From NCBI RefSeq assembly GCF_009495745.1, contig NZ_WIDQ01000003.1, forward strand, positions 310,001 through 374,000: a stretch of 64,000 nt of DNA. Direction: 5' to 3'. Positions 1-7,509 of the stretch are shown here, one piece after another. Position numbers and translations under genes: made by a program. Numbering within the stretch: the stretch's first letter is position 1; every line of letters begins with the position of its first letter. The DNA is from Niveispirillum sp. SYP-B3756. Its GTDB lineage: Bacteria; Pseudomonadota; Alphaproteobacteria; Azospirillales; Azospirillaceae. The notes beneath the pieces are model-generated. The model ran no database searches, was not told the DNA's origin, and saw only the letters and a list, made by a program, of their open reading frames with translations.

Positions 1-1038
1 GTGCTGGCGCAGCGGCTGGCGGGGATTGGCGCCAGCTTGGCCTGGGAACAGCGGGTGGCGCATGAGGAAACGGCCCTGGCCGCTGTGCTGGCGGCGAACA
101 GGGCCGATCTGCTGTTGATCGTTGGGGCCTCGGCCATTACCGATCGGCGCGATGTCATCCCGCTGGCGCTGGAACAGGCGGGTGGCACGGTGCGCCATCT
201 GGGGATGCCGGTTGATCCCGGCAATCTGTTGATGTTGGGGGAACGGCAGGGCAAGCCGGTATTGGGCCTGCCCGGCTGTGCCCGCTCCCCCAAACTGAAT
301 GGGGTGGATTGGCTGCTCTGGCGGTTCGGTGCGGGATTGGATGTGGCGCCGGATGATATCATGGCGATGGGTGTTGGCGGCCTGCTGGCAGAGGTGGCGG
401 AACGCCCGGTACCCCGCGCCGTGGGTGCCCGGCAGCCGCGCATCCATGGGCTGATCCTGGCCGCCGGCAGCAGCCGGCGCATGGGCCAGAAAAATAAATT
501 GTTGCTGCCTTTGCAGGGCAAGCCCCTGCTGCGCCATGTGGTGGATGCGGCGGTCGCGTCTCAGCTATCCGGGCTGACGCTGGTGACGGGCCATGATGAT
601 GCGGCGGTAAGGGCGATGCTGAACGGCCAACCGCTCCACATCACCCATGCCGCCGATCATGCGGCGGGGATGAGCGCCAGCCTGAAAGTCGGGCTGGCCA
701 GCCTGCCCGCCGACCTGGATGGGGTGATGGTGCTGCTGGGGGACATGCCCCTGGTGACAGCGGCGGATATTGATCGGCTGATCGCCGCCTTCTCCCCCGC
801 CGATGGGCGCGGCATCTGCGTGCCCAGCCATGGCGGGCAGCGCGGCAACCCCATTCTGTGGAACAGCACCTATCTGCCGGAAATGCAGGGCTTGAGCGGC
901 GACAGGGGCGCCCGTGACCTGTTGCTGCGCCACGCCACCGCCATCTGCGACGTGCCGATGGATCGCGACGGCGTGCTGCGCGATGCGGATACGCCCGAAG
1001 CGCTGGCCGACCTGATCGCGCTCACGGGCGAACGATAA
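1..1038 (+). CDS. Molybdopterin-binding / MobA-like nucleotidyltransferase fusion (5' truncated by window edge)
   Basis: The visible 345 residues hold two domains. Residues about 1-130 resemble the MoeA/MogA-type molybdopterin-binding fold (LLIVGASAITDRRDVIP, then GLPGCARSPKLNG). Residues about 148-340 are a MobA/MocA-like NTP transferase with the nucleotide-binding signature LILAAGSSRRMG, a following KLLLP, and GDMPLV as the metal-binding segment. Such fusions are known as molybdopterin-binding/glycosyltransferase family 2 proteins and are thought to make cytidylylated or guanylylated molybdenum cofactor for xanthine-oxidase-type enzymes. The reading frame is open to base 1, and the domain is shorter than the family norm of about 530 residues, so the true start lies upstream. 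The stop at 1036-1038 overlaps the 3' end of the opposite-strand hydrolase gene. Confidence 0.8.
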   Translation: MLAQRLAGIGASLAWEQRVAHEETALAAVLAANRADLLLIVGASAITDRRDVIPLALEQAGGTVRHLGMPVDPGNLLMLGERQGKPVLGLPGCARSPKLNGVDWLLWRFGAGLDVAPDDIMAMGVGGLLAEVAERPVPRAVGARQPRIHGLILAAGSSRRMGQKNKLLLPLQGKPLLRHVVDAAVASQLSGLTLVTGHDDAAVRAMLNGQPLHITHAADHAAGMSASLKVGLASLPADLDGVMVLLGDMPLVTAADIDRLIAAFSPADGRGICVPSHGGQRGNPILWNSTYLPEMQGLSGDRGARDLLLRHATAICDVPMDRDGVLRDADTPEALADLIALTGER

Positions 1039-1885
1039 GCGACCGGCCACCGCTGCGAACCTGTTCCATCTCCACCGGTGAGGGCTTTCCCGCCTCGCCA
1101 CCCAGGAAGGCCAGCACCTGCGCCATGGCGCCATGGGCCATCAGGTCGGTATGGGCGCCCGCTGCCGGGCGCCAGGCGGTGACGGGGGTGGTCGCCAGTG
1201 CCTCCAGCGCCTCCCCCAACGCCACCGGGATGGTGCGGTCGGCGCGGCCATGCAGGATCAGCACCGGGGCGTGCACCTCCGCCATGAAAGCCGCACTGTT
1301 GAAACGGTGACGCAGCAGGGCGCGCACGGGTATGAATGGGTATCGCTGGGCCGCGACATCCGACAGGCTGGTGAAAGGTGCCTCCAGGATCAGGGCGGCC
1401 AGCCCGCGTTCGACGGCCAGCGGCACGGCGATGCCCGTTCCCAGGCTTTCGCCCCAGATCACCAGCTTTCGGCCCGACACACCCTGCCCGACCAGGAAAT
1501 CCAGGGCGGCCCGCCCGTCAGCCAGCAACCCCTTCTCCGACGGTTCCCCCTCATTGCCGGCATAGCCGCGATATCCGGCGATCAGCACGCCATAGCCGGC
1601 ATCGGCCAGCGCCAGCGCCTTGTCCGCCCGCAAGCCGGGATGGCCGGCATTGCCGGGAAACAAGGCGATGGTAGGCTTGGTCAGCCCATCGGCCGGGCGA
1701 TACCAGCAATCCAGCGCCAAGCCATCGGCCGTGCCGGCCTGTACCACCCGGAAATCAGCCAGTCCCCAATCGGATGGGCTCACACGGCCCCGGTGCGGCC
1801 GGAAGATCAGCTTTTCCTGCTGTAGGGTCAGCATGGCGAGAAAGGCGATATACAACAGCGCCAGGATCGCCAGCAACCAGCCCAT
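1022..1885 (-). CDS. Alpha/beta hydrolase, membrane-anchored
   Basis: A 287-residue alpha/beta hydrolase. An N-terminal hydrophobic segment (residues 2-20) probably anchors it in the inner membrane. The nucleophile elbow is GESLGTG with Ser147; the likely acid is Asp216 in LHGRAD and the likely histidine is His245 in GAHTDL. The oxyanion region contains LFPGNAG (about 75-81). It resembles the YfhR/Bem46 (ABHD13-like) group, whose substrates are poorly defined. Its ATG overlaps the stop of the upstream ABC exporter gene (TGATG), so the two are probably translationally coupled. Esterase or peptidase specificity cannot be read from the sequence. Confidence 0.8.
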   Translation of the reverse strand: MGWLLAILALLYIAFLAMLTLQQEKLIFRPHRGRVSPSDWGLADFRVVQAGTADGLALDCWYRPADGLTKPTIALFPGNAGHPGLRADKALALADAGYGVLIAGYRGYAGNEGEPSEKGLLADGRAALDFLVGQGVSGRKLVIWGESLGTGIAVPLAVERGLAALILEAPFTSLSDVAAQRYPFIPVRALLRHRFNSAAFMAEVHAPVLILHGRADRTIPVALGEALEALATTPVTAWRPAAGAHTDLMAHGAMAQVLAFLGGEAGKPSPVEMEQVRSGGRSLIVRP

Positions 1886-3693
1886 CAGCCCTCCAGCCCC
1901 GCCTGCAGGGCGTAATAGCGGGCATAGGCACCGCCGGTCGCCAGCAGCTCCTCATGCGTGCCCTGTTCCACCACCTTGCCCCTGTCCATCACATAGATAC
2001 GGTCGGCATCAATGATGGTGGACAGCCGGTGGGCAATGACCATGGTGGTGCGCCCGGCCTGCAACCGGCGCAGCGCATCCTGGATGGCCCGTTCGGACTC
2101 GCTGTCCAGGGCCGATGTCGCCTCATCCAGCAGCAGGATGGGGGCGTTCTTCAGCATGGCGCGGGCAATGGCAATGCGCTGGCGCTGGCCGCCGGACAGT
2201 TTCAGCCCCTGTTCGCCCACCACCGTGTCATAGCCCTGGGGCAGTTGGATGATAAAATCATGGGCCGCCGCATCGCGGGCGGCCTGTTCCACCTCTGCCT
2301 CTGACGCGCCAGGGCGGCCATAGGCGATGTTGGCGCGGATCGTATCATCGAACAGGGCCGTTTCCTGGCTGACCAGGGCGATATTGGCCCGCAGGCTGGC
2401 CAGCGTGACATCGCGTATATCCTGTCCGCCCACCAGCACCCGCCCCGCATCCACATCGTAAAAACGTGGAATCAGGTTCAACACCGTGGTCTTGCCAGAA
2501 CCGGAGGCACCCACCAGGGCCACGGTGCGGCCGGGCGGGATATCAATATCAATACCATTCAGGGCAACGGTATCCTCACCATAGCCAAAGCGCACCTGAT
2601 CCAGCCGGATACCATGCATGGAAACCGGCAGCGTTTTGGCATCGGGCCGATCCAGGATGGCGGGCTTGGCATCCAGCACCGCCAGCACCCGCTCTGCCGC
2701 CGCCAGCCCCATCTGCAACTGGGCATTCAGCTTGGTCAGCGCCTTCATCGGCTGGAAGGCCAGCATGAAGGCACCGATAAAGGCCACCAACTGGCCCGCC
2801 GTGCTGTCACCCGTGCCGATCGTATAACCGCCATAAAGGATGATGCCGACCACGGCCACACCGCTGAAAACCTCGTTGATCGGCATGGTCGACGCGGCGG
2901 TGCGATAGCTTTTGGCCGTCAGCTTGCGCAACCGGTCGATGGTCACGCCGACCCGCTTTTCCTCATATGCCTCCATGCCATAGGCCTTCACATGGCGGGC
3001 GCCCTGGAAGGTCTGGCTCAACACGGCAGAGAAATTGCCCAGCTCCGCCTGCTGGCGGGCGGCGATGCGGCGCAGCCGCTTGCCAAGGCGCGACAGGAAC
3101 CAGCCGGAAAAGGGAAAGACGGTGAAGGCGATCAGGCCCAGCAGCCAGTCCTTCTCGAACATCACCGCGATCAGCACGACCAGGGTCAGCGCATTATTGA
3201 CGATGCCGGTCAGGCATTCCGACACGGCCATGCGCATCTGGTTCACATCATTGACCAGATGCGAAATCAACTCGCCTGAGGCGCGACCATGCAGATAGGC
3301 CAGATCGGACCGGATCAGATGGCTGTAAACCTGCCCCTGGATGCGGGCCACCACCCGCTGGCCGACATGGTTGACCATGACCGAATGGCCATAGGAGGCG
3401 CCACCGCGCACGACAAAGGCCAGAAAGATCAACCCGGCGAAGGGCAGCAGATAGCCATGATTATCTGGCTGGAACACCGTATCCAAAAGCGGTTGCAGCC
3501 CCTGGGCGATGGTACCCGTGCCGGCCGCCTCTGCCACCATCAGCACCAGAGCCAGGGCCAGCCGCAGCTTGTACGGCCCCAGATAGGTGCGCATCAGGCG
3601 ACGCACCAGCGTGAAGGTGGGCTGGTTGCGCTTATTGTCGGCGGGCACAGCCGCTATATTTTTGGACAGGGGCGGGGTGGCCAAGGCAGGCAA
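1885..3693 (-). CDS. ABC exporter, MsbA-like fused permease/ATPase
   Basis: A 602-residue half-transporter of the type I exporter class. Residues about 40-330 form the six-helix membrane domain. The C-terminal ATPase has Walker A GASGSGKT (395-402), Q-loop SQET (about 442), signature LSGGQ (499-503) and Walker B ILLLDEATSALD (519-530). Length and order match MsbA-type lipid or drug flippases that work as homodimers in the inner membrane. It is the first gene of a two-gene minus-strand unit and is coupled to the hydrolase. MsbA proper is usually found next to lpxK; that neighbour is absent here, so a lipid A role is possible but not shown. Confidence 0.85.
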   Translation of the reverse strand: MPALATPPLSKNIAAVPADNKRNQPTFTLVRRLMRTYLGPYKLRLALALVLMVAEAAGTGTIAQGLQPLLDTVFQPDNHGYLLPFAGLIFLAFVVRGGASYGHSVMVNHVGQRVVARIQGQVYSHLIRSDLAYLHGRASGELISHLVNDVNQMRMAVSECLTGIVNNALTLVVLIAVMFEKDWLLGLIAFTVFPFSGWFLSRLGKRLRRIAARQQAELGNFSAVLSQTFQGARHVKAYGMEAYEEKRVGVTIDRLRKLTAKSYRTAASTMPINEVFSGVAVVGIILYGGYTIGTGDSTAGQLVAFIGAFMLAFQPMKALTKLNAQLQMGLAAAERVLAVLDAKPAILDRPDAKTLPVSMHGIRLDQVRFGYGEDTVALNGIDIDIPPGRTVALVGASGSGKTTVLNLIPRFYDVDAGRVLVGGQDIRDVTLASLRANIALVSQETALFDDTIRANIAYGRPGASEAEVEQAARDAAAHDFIIQLPQGYDTVVGEQGLKLSGGQRQRIAIARAMLKNAPILLLDEATSALDSESERAIQDALRRLQAGRTTMVIAHRLSTIIDADRIYVMDRGKVVEQGTHEELLATGGAYARYYALQAGLEG

Positions 3694-3819
3694 TTTCCAT
3701 CAGCGGACACATATCCAGGCAACGGCAATGCCCGTCACCGGCTGCGAAGAGGTAGCATATTGTCAGACGATGGGCACCCGGCAAGAAGACCCGGCGCAGG
3801 GCCGCCATTCCCCGCCCCG

Positions 3820-4164
3820 TCAGGCGGGCTCTGCCGGGCTTTGTCCCCGTAGCCAGCCAGCAATGATCGCCCCCACCCCTTCCCTGGTGAAGGCCACCCC
3901 CATCCCCTGAGCGGATTGGCGAACCACACGGGCATCAGCCTGCACACCCACCGCCGGCACCTCCAGCACCAGCAGCGTGCCGATCGGCAAGGAAGGGGCG
4001 CCTGCCAACAAGGCGCCAGAGGCGGAAACATCGCTGATGCGGCATTCGAACCGATCCGATCCGACAAGCAGATGGACGGGTGCGGAAACCGACCGCCGGT
4101 CATAGCGACGGCGGTTCGGCTTCACCAGGGCGGCAATGGCGCTGAAAAATCCAGTTCCCGGCAT
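3820..4164 (-). CDS. PilZ domain protein (probable c-di-GMP receptor)
   Basis: A 114-residue single-domain protein. It carries both PilZ c-di-GMP-binding motifs: RRYDR (residues 19-23) for RxxxR, and DVSASG (45-50) for [D/N]xSxxG. PilZ proteins change partner interactions on binding cyclic di-GMP and often control flagellar motors or polysaccharide synthesis. It starts three bases after the stop of the receiver/SpoIIE gene and is the last gene of the cheZ-STAS-HATPase-SpoIIE operon. That position suggests that second-messenger input meets partner-switch signalling in motility or surface behaviour. The motifs are seen; the target is unknown. Confidence 0.85.
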   Translation of the reverse strand: MPGTGFFSAIAALVKPNRRRYDRRSVSAPVHLLVGSDRFECRISDVSASGALLAGAPSLPIGTLLVLEVPAVGVQADARVVRQSAQGMGVAFTREGVGAIIAGWLRGQSPAEPA

Positions 4165-4167
4165 GGC

Positions 4168-5367
4168 TTACAGCCTGCTGATGCAGATGGCGGTCAAATC
4201 ATCGGCCAAGGGCCGCTGCACCACAGTGTCAAAGGCGGCAAGAAAAGGTGCAAGCCGCTTTTCATCGGTCCCGAAGGTTTGATCGACCAGCCGCAACAGC
4301 CCCTCTTCCCCCAGCAAATGGCCGTTGCGATCCTCCGCTTCCGTCACCGCGTCGGAATAGACCAGCAGGCTGGTCCCCTGGGGAAACGCCACCTCATCCG
4401 CCGTCAGCAGCGGATTGTTGGAAACGCCCAGCATCAGGCCGCTGGCATCCAGCAGGGTGCTCTTGCCCGCGCAGTAAAGCAGCGGGCTGGGCGCGCCGGC
4501 CGCCGCGTAACGCAGCGTGCCGGCGGCCCGGTCGATAATGCCATAGAAGCAGGTGGCAAACTGCCCCACCGGCAGCAGATCCTTCAGCGGCCGGTTCAGC
4601 ATGGTCAGCCAGGCCGCCGGTTCGTACCCGTGCGGGGGAATACGTTCAATCAGGGTGTGAAAACGGAATGTGTTGATGGCGGCCGAAATGCCATGGCCGG
4701 AGAAATCGGCGGCTAGAATGCCCAGCCGGTTTTCATCCAGATCAAACATGGTCCAGAAATCACCGCCCAATTCGTCCGACGGCTCAAACCGCCCCTCGAT
4801 GGACAGGCCGTGGCGCAGCCCGGCCGCCGTGATCGCCCGCTGATCCGGGATCAGCGACAGCTGCATGTTGCGGGCCAGCTTCAGGTCGCTTTGCAGCCGG
4901 CGATGGAAATCAGACAGGTTGCGGAAGAAGAACTGCTTTTCCAGATGCAGCCGCACCCGGGCCATGCATTCACCGGGATTGATCGGCTTGGCCAGAATAT
5001 CCGATGCCCCGGCCTCAAAGCACTTCACCCCCGCCGGGTCGGAGCGGGAGGAGGTTTGCATCAGCACCGGCAGATCGGCCCAGGCCGGGTTGGTGCGAAC
5101 CTGCCGGCACATGGCCAACCCATCCATCACCGGCATGTCGATGTCCAGCAGCACCAGATCATAATGACGGGCTGCCAGCTGCTGCAGCCCTTCCTGGCCA
5201 TTGGTGGCGAAATCAATGCCGCCGATCCCCACCCAATGCATGAAGCGCGAGAGGATTTCCCGGTTGAACCGGCTGTCATCGACAATCAGCACACGGAAAT
5301 CGCCAAAGGCAATCCGACGCGGCGCGCCGGGGAAGGCGCCCTTCTCGCTGTCCGCACCGCCACTCAT
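4168..5367 (-). CDS. Response regulator with SpoIIE/PP2C phosphatase output (RsbU-like)
   Basis: A 399-residue protein. Residues about 24-140 are a receiver domain with acidic pocket LIVDD, phospho-acceptor Asp75 (LLDIDMP) and Lys127 (LAKP). Residues about 190-397 are a SpoIIE-type PP2C phosphatase with the metal-binding motifs ELGGDFW (about 199-205) and DFSGHG (221-226). The family dephosphorylates STAS anti-sigma-factor antagonists. A STAS protein and a HATPase kinase are encoded directly upstream, so the dephosphorylation target is probably the product at 6129-6434. Its start overlaps the HATPase stop by four bases (ATGA). The phosphorelay kinase that charges Asp75 is not in the window. 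Confidence 0.88.
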   Translation of the reverse strand: MSGGADSEKGAFPGAPRRIAFGDFRVLIVDDSRFNREILSRFMHWVGIGGIDFATNGQEGLQQLAARHYDLVLLDIDMPVMDGLAMCRQVRTNPAWADLPVLMQTSSRSDPAGVKCFEAGASDILAKPINPGECMARVRLHLEKQFFFRNLSDFHRRLQSDLKLARNMQLSLIPDQRAITAAGLRHGLSIEGRFEPSDELGGDFWTMFDLDENRLGILAADFSGHGISAAINTFRFHTLIERIPPHGYEPAAWLTMLNRPLKDLLPVGQFATCFYGIIDRAAGTLRYAAAGAPSPLLYCAGKSTLLDASGLMLGVSNNPLLTADEVAFPQGTSLLVYSDAVTEAEDRNGHLLGEEGLLRLVDQTFGTDEKRLAPFLAAFDTVVQRPLADDLTAICISRL

Positions 5368-6107
5368 CGTTTGAACATCATGCTGATGCGGGAACCACCG
5401 GCGGTGACATCCACCGCGTCGGCCAACTCCCGCAGAATGCGCAAGCCCCGGCCCGATTTGGCGTCCGGTGCCACATCCGGACTTGCCGCCTGATACCCCT
5501 CCCCCTCATCACTGACGGCAACCAGTGCCCGATCAGCCTCGTTGCTGATATCAATGGAGACACGGCGGCGGGCATAGTCCCGCACGGTCATCCGGCTATG
5601 AATTTCACGATGGAAGCGATCAAACGCCTCCCGGTCGCCACCGGGCCCGTTGCGGATACCCAGATTGCCATGCACCACGGCGTTGCTGACCGCTTCGTGC
5701 AGGCACAGTTCCAGATCATGCACCCGATCCGGAAGCAGCCAGCCGCGCGCAATCATCTCCGCCCCCAGGATGGGGGGCATCGCCATGCTGAAACAACTGG
5801 CCGTCGTCACGGAAACATGCAGACGATCCGATGCCGTCAGGCCGCGCAGGGCGGGGGCAGGCAAGCCCAGATCGCTCTCCACCTCCACATACCCCCGCGC
5901 GCCCTCAGCAAGGCACGCCTGCAGCTCCCGATCCGTGGCGCGCAACGTCATCATGATGGTACAGGGCGTGCCCGGCGGGGCAATGCCGAATCCATGCAGT
6001 ACCGCGATACGCCGCAACAGTGCCGGCGCCAGATCACCACCAATATTGATGGCGCTTTCTGGCGGCCGGCCAGGGCCTGATGGTGGGGTTGGCGGCAGCG
6101 CGGTCAC
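5364..6107 (-). CDS. HATPase_c anti-sigma/serine kinase-like protein (RsbW-like)
   Basis: A 247-residue protein whose C-terminal half (about 125-245) is a GHKL ATPase. The N box is ELCLHEAVSNAVVHGN with Glu138 and Asn142, the G1 box is SDEGEGY (199-205), and SGRGLRIL (218-225) is the G2-type segment. It resembles RsbW/SpoIIAB-type kinases that phosphorylate a STAS antagonist. The first 120 residues do not match a domain I recognise; they have a cysteine at 65 and a second at 105. Genes for STAS and SpoIIE proteins flank it, completing a partner-switch trio. It could bind a sigma factor or a different partner; nothing here decides. Confidence 0.82.
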   Translation of the reverse strand: MTALPPTPPSGPGRPPESAINIGGDLAPALLRRIAVLHGFGIAPPGTPCTIMMTLRATDRELQACLAEGARGYVEVESDLGLPAPALRGLTASDRLHVSVTTASCFSMAMPPILGAEMIARGWLLPDRVHDLELCLHEAVSNAVVHGNLGIRNGPGGDREAFDRFHREIHSRMTVRDYARRRVSIDISNEADRALVAVSDEGEGYQAASPDVAPDAKSGRGLRILRELADAVDVTAGGSRISMMFKR

Positions 6108-6128
6108 GGCTGGCGGCTCCCCGTCCGA

Positions 6129-6434
6129 TCAAGGCGTGACGCGGAAAAGCGTCTGGAATTTGGCGATCTGCAAAATACGGCGCACCGATTCCTGTGCCCC
6201 GAACAGCTCAATCTCCACATTCTTCGGCAGGGCCACGTCACGGGCGATCAGGAACATGCCAAGGCCGGAACTATCCACGAACTCCAACCCGCTGAGGTCG
6301 AATACGCAGCGTTCACCCTGCATCCGCTCGATTGATTCCACCACAGCGCGGAACTTCTCATGATCCACCAGCGTCATGCGGCCCGCGAGGGTGACGCGTA
6401 ACCCGTCGGCAGCGGTCTGGACGGCGTAATCCAT
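6129..6434 (-). CDS. STAS-domain anti-sigma factor antagonist
   Basis: A 101-residue single STAS domain. The phosphorylation loop reads FVDSSGLGMFL (residues 52-62), with Ser55 or Ser56 the likely target of the neighbouring kinase. I chose the ATG at 6434 because GGAG lies about seven bases upstream and the product then begins directly at the STAS fold; a longer in-frame reading would run into the cheZ gene. By family knowledge, the unphosphorylated form binds the HATPase protein and frees its partner. The gene lies 16 bases downstream of cheZ and 21 bases upstream of the HATPase gene, on the same strand. Confidence 0.85.
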   Translation of the reverse strand: MDYAVQTAADGLRVTLAGRMTLVDHEKFRAVVESIERMQGERCVFDLSGLEFVDSSGLGMFLIARDVALPKNVEIELFGAQESVRRILQIAKFQTLFRVTP

Positions 6435-6450
6435 CGAAAGTCTCCGTGAT

Positions 6451-7275
6451 TCAGTCGAACAGATTGTCGATTTCAGATTGGTCCAACGGATTGGGCGGTT
6501 CGTCAACAGCGCTTGCGGGTGCTGGCGACGTGGACGGCTTTGCTGCCGGTGCCGGTGTGGCAAAACCAGACATCAGCGCATCCACCTCATTTTGGTCCAC
6601 CCCATCGGACCGCGGCCCGCCCAGCAGATGGGCATCAGGCCGCTTATCCTCCGGCTCCTCCGGGGTGGTTGGTTTCACCCCTTCGATATTCCATATGGCA
6701 ATCATGGCATTGACGCGCTGTTCCACATAGCGCAGCGCATTGACTACCTTACTGGTGCGCTGGCCCGTCAGATCCTGGAAGGAACAGGCGGTGAAAATAT
6801 TGGTGACTTCATTTTCGATATCGGCGCAGAGGTCGGGATCGGCCCCGCCACGCTTCAACCGGCCCGCCACTTCCATCAGCCGCTCGGCCGATTGCAGGAT
6901 TTCGATGGAAGCCCGTTCCGTGGTGGAGACGATGGCGTCCAGCTCATTGGTGGCGATGTCGAGTCGGTTATTTCCCGTCTCTTTCGGGCGCAGGGCCGCG
7001 ATCTCCCGGCGGGCCTGTTCGATGGAGGCCGCCATTTCCATCAACTCACCACGCAGCGCCTCCGCACGGCCGGCGGTCTGATAAAGGCTGGCCTGCTGGC
7101 TATAGAGGGCGCGCATTTCGCGCAGGGCGACTTCAAGCTGCGCCTGCCCCGTCTCACCCGCACGCCGGGCATGTTCACGCAGGAAGGCAACACCCTGAGA
7201 GGACGCAGCGATTCGGTCGAACAGGGCCGTGTAATCTTCTTCCGACAAGCCCCGGATGATGCCCATTTCGTTCAA
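6451..7275 (-). CDS. cheZ: CheZ-type chemotaxis phosphatase with two FliM-like C-terminal peptides
   Basis: A 274-residue, mostly helical protein. CSFQDLTGQR (164-173) is the CheZ signature around the catalytic glutamine that hydrolyses CheY-phosphate. The region about 40-145 is predicted coiled coil, as in the CheZ four-helix bundle. The Pro/Ala-rich C-terminal tail carries two related peptides, VDQNEVDALM (226-235) and LDQSEIDNLFD (264-274). They resemble the CheY-phosphate-binding N-terminus of FliM (LSQxEIDALL). The gene heads the minus-strand operon that continues into STAS, HATPase, SpoIIE and PilZ genes. CheZ is not universal in alphaproteobacteria but is known in several Rhodospirillales. 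Confidence 0.85.
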   Translation of the reverse strand: MNEMGIIRGLSEEDYTALFDRIAASSQGVAFLREHARRAGETGQAQLEVALREMRALYSQQASLYQTAGRAEALRGELMEMAASIEQARREIAALRPKETGNNRLDIATNELDAIVSTTERASIEILQSAERLMEVAGRLKRGGADPDLCADIENEVTNIFTACSFQDLTGQRTSKVVNALRYVEQRVNAMIAIWNIEGVKPTTPEEPEDKRPDAHLLGGPRSDGVDQNEVDALMSGFATPAPAAKPSTSPAPASAVDEPPNPLDQSEIDNLFD

Positions 7276-7449
7276 GATTCGCGCTCTTCCTCATAAGGGT
7301 CAGAACAGTCAGGTACATTGGGTGCACCTTTCCCGTCCGGCCGGGCTCTCCCGCTCACCTATTGCTACCACCAATGGGGCAAGACCAGCAATTGCCGAAC
7401 AGCCAACCTGATCTTTTGCTTCATTCTTCACCCCCAGCAGCGGTGAAAA

Positions 7450-7464
7450 TGTCCAAACTGGACA
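7450..7464. promoter_or_regulatory. Operator 1: TGTCCA-N3-TGGACA palindrome
   Basis: TGTCCA AAC TGGACA is a perfect inverted repeat with 6-base arms and a 3-base spacer. It lies in the 234-base gap between divergent cheZ and the DUF2786-like gene, 37 bases (centre to centre) before a near-identical second site. A related palindrome core, TTGG-CTA-CCAA, lies between them at 7466-7476. The arrangement suggests a dimeric regulator bound at adjacent sites; the binding protein is inferred, not known. Confidence 0.6.
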
Positions 7465-7486
7465 TTTGGCTACCAATCGCTATGTT

Positions 7487-7501
7487 TGTCCAAAATGGAC
7501 G
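7487..7501. promoter_or_regulatory. Operator 2: TGTCCA-N3-TGGACG overlapping the translation start region
   Basis: TGTCCA AAA TGGACG repeats the 7450-7464 site with one mismatch at the last base of the arm. It overlaps an in-frame ATG at 7495 and the GGAG that precedes the likely start at 7510. Occupancy would therefore block transcription or a leader of the downstream gene, so autoregulation by its HTH product is the simplest reading. Confidence 0.58.
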
Positions 7502-7509
7502 GAGACATG

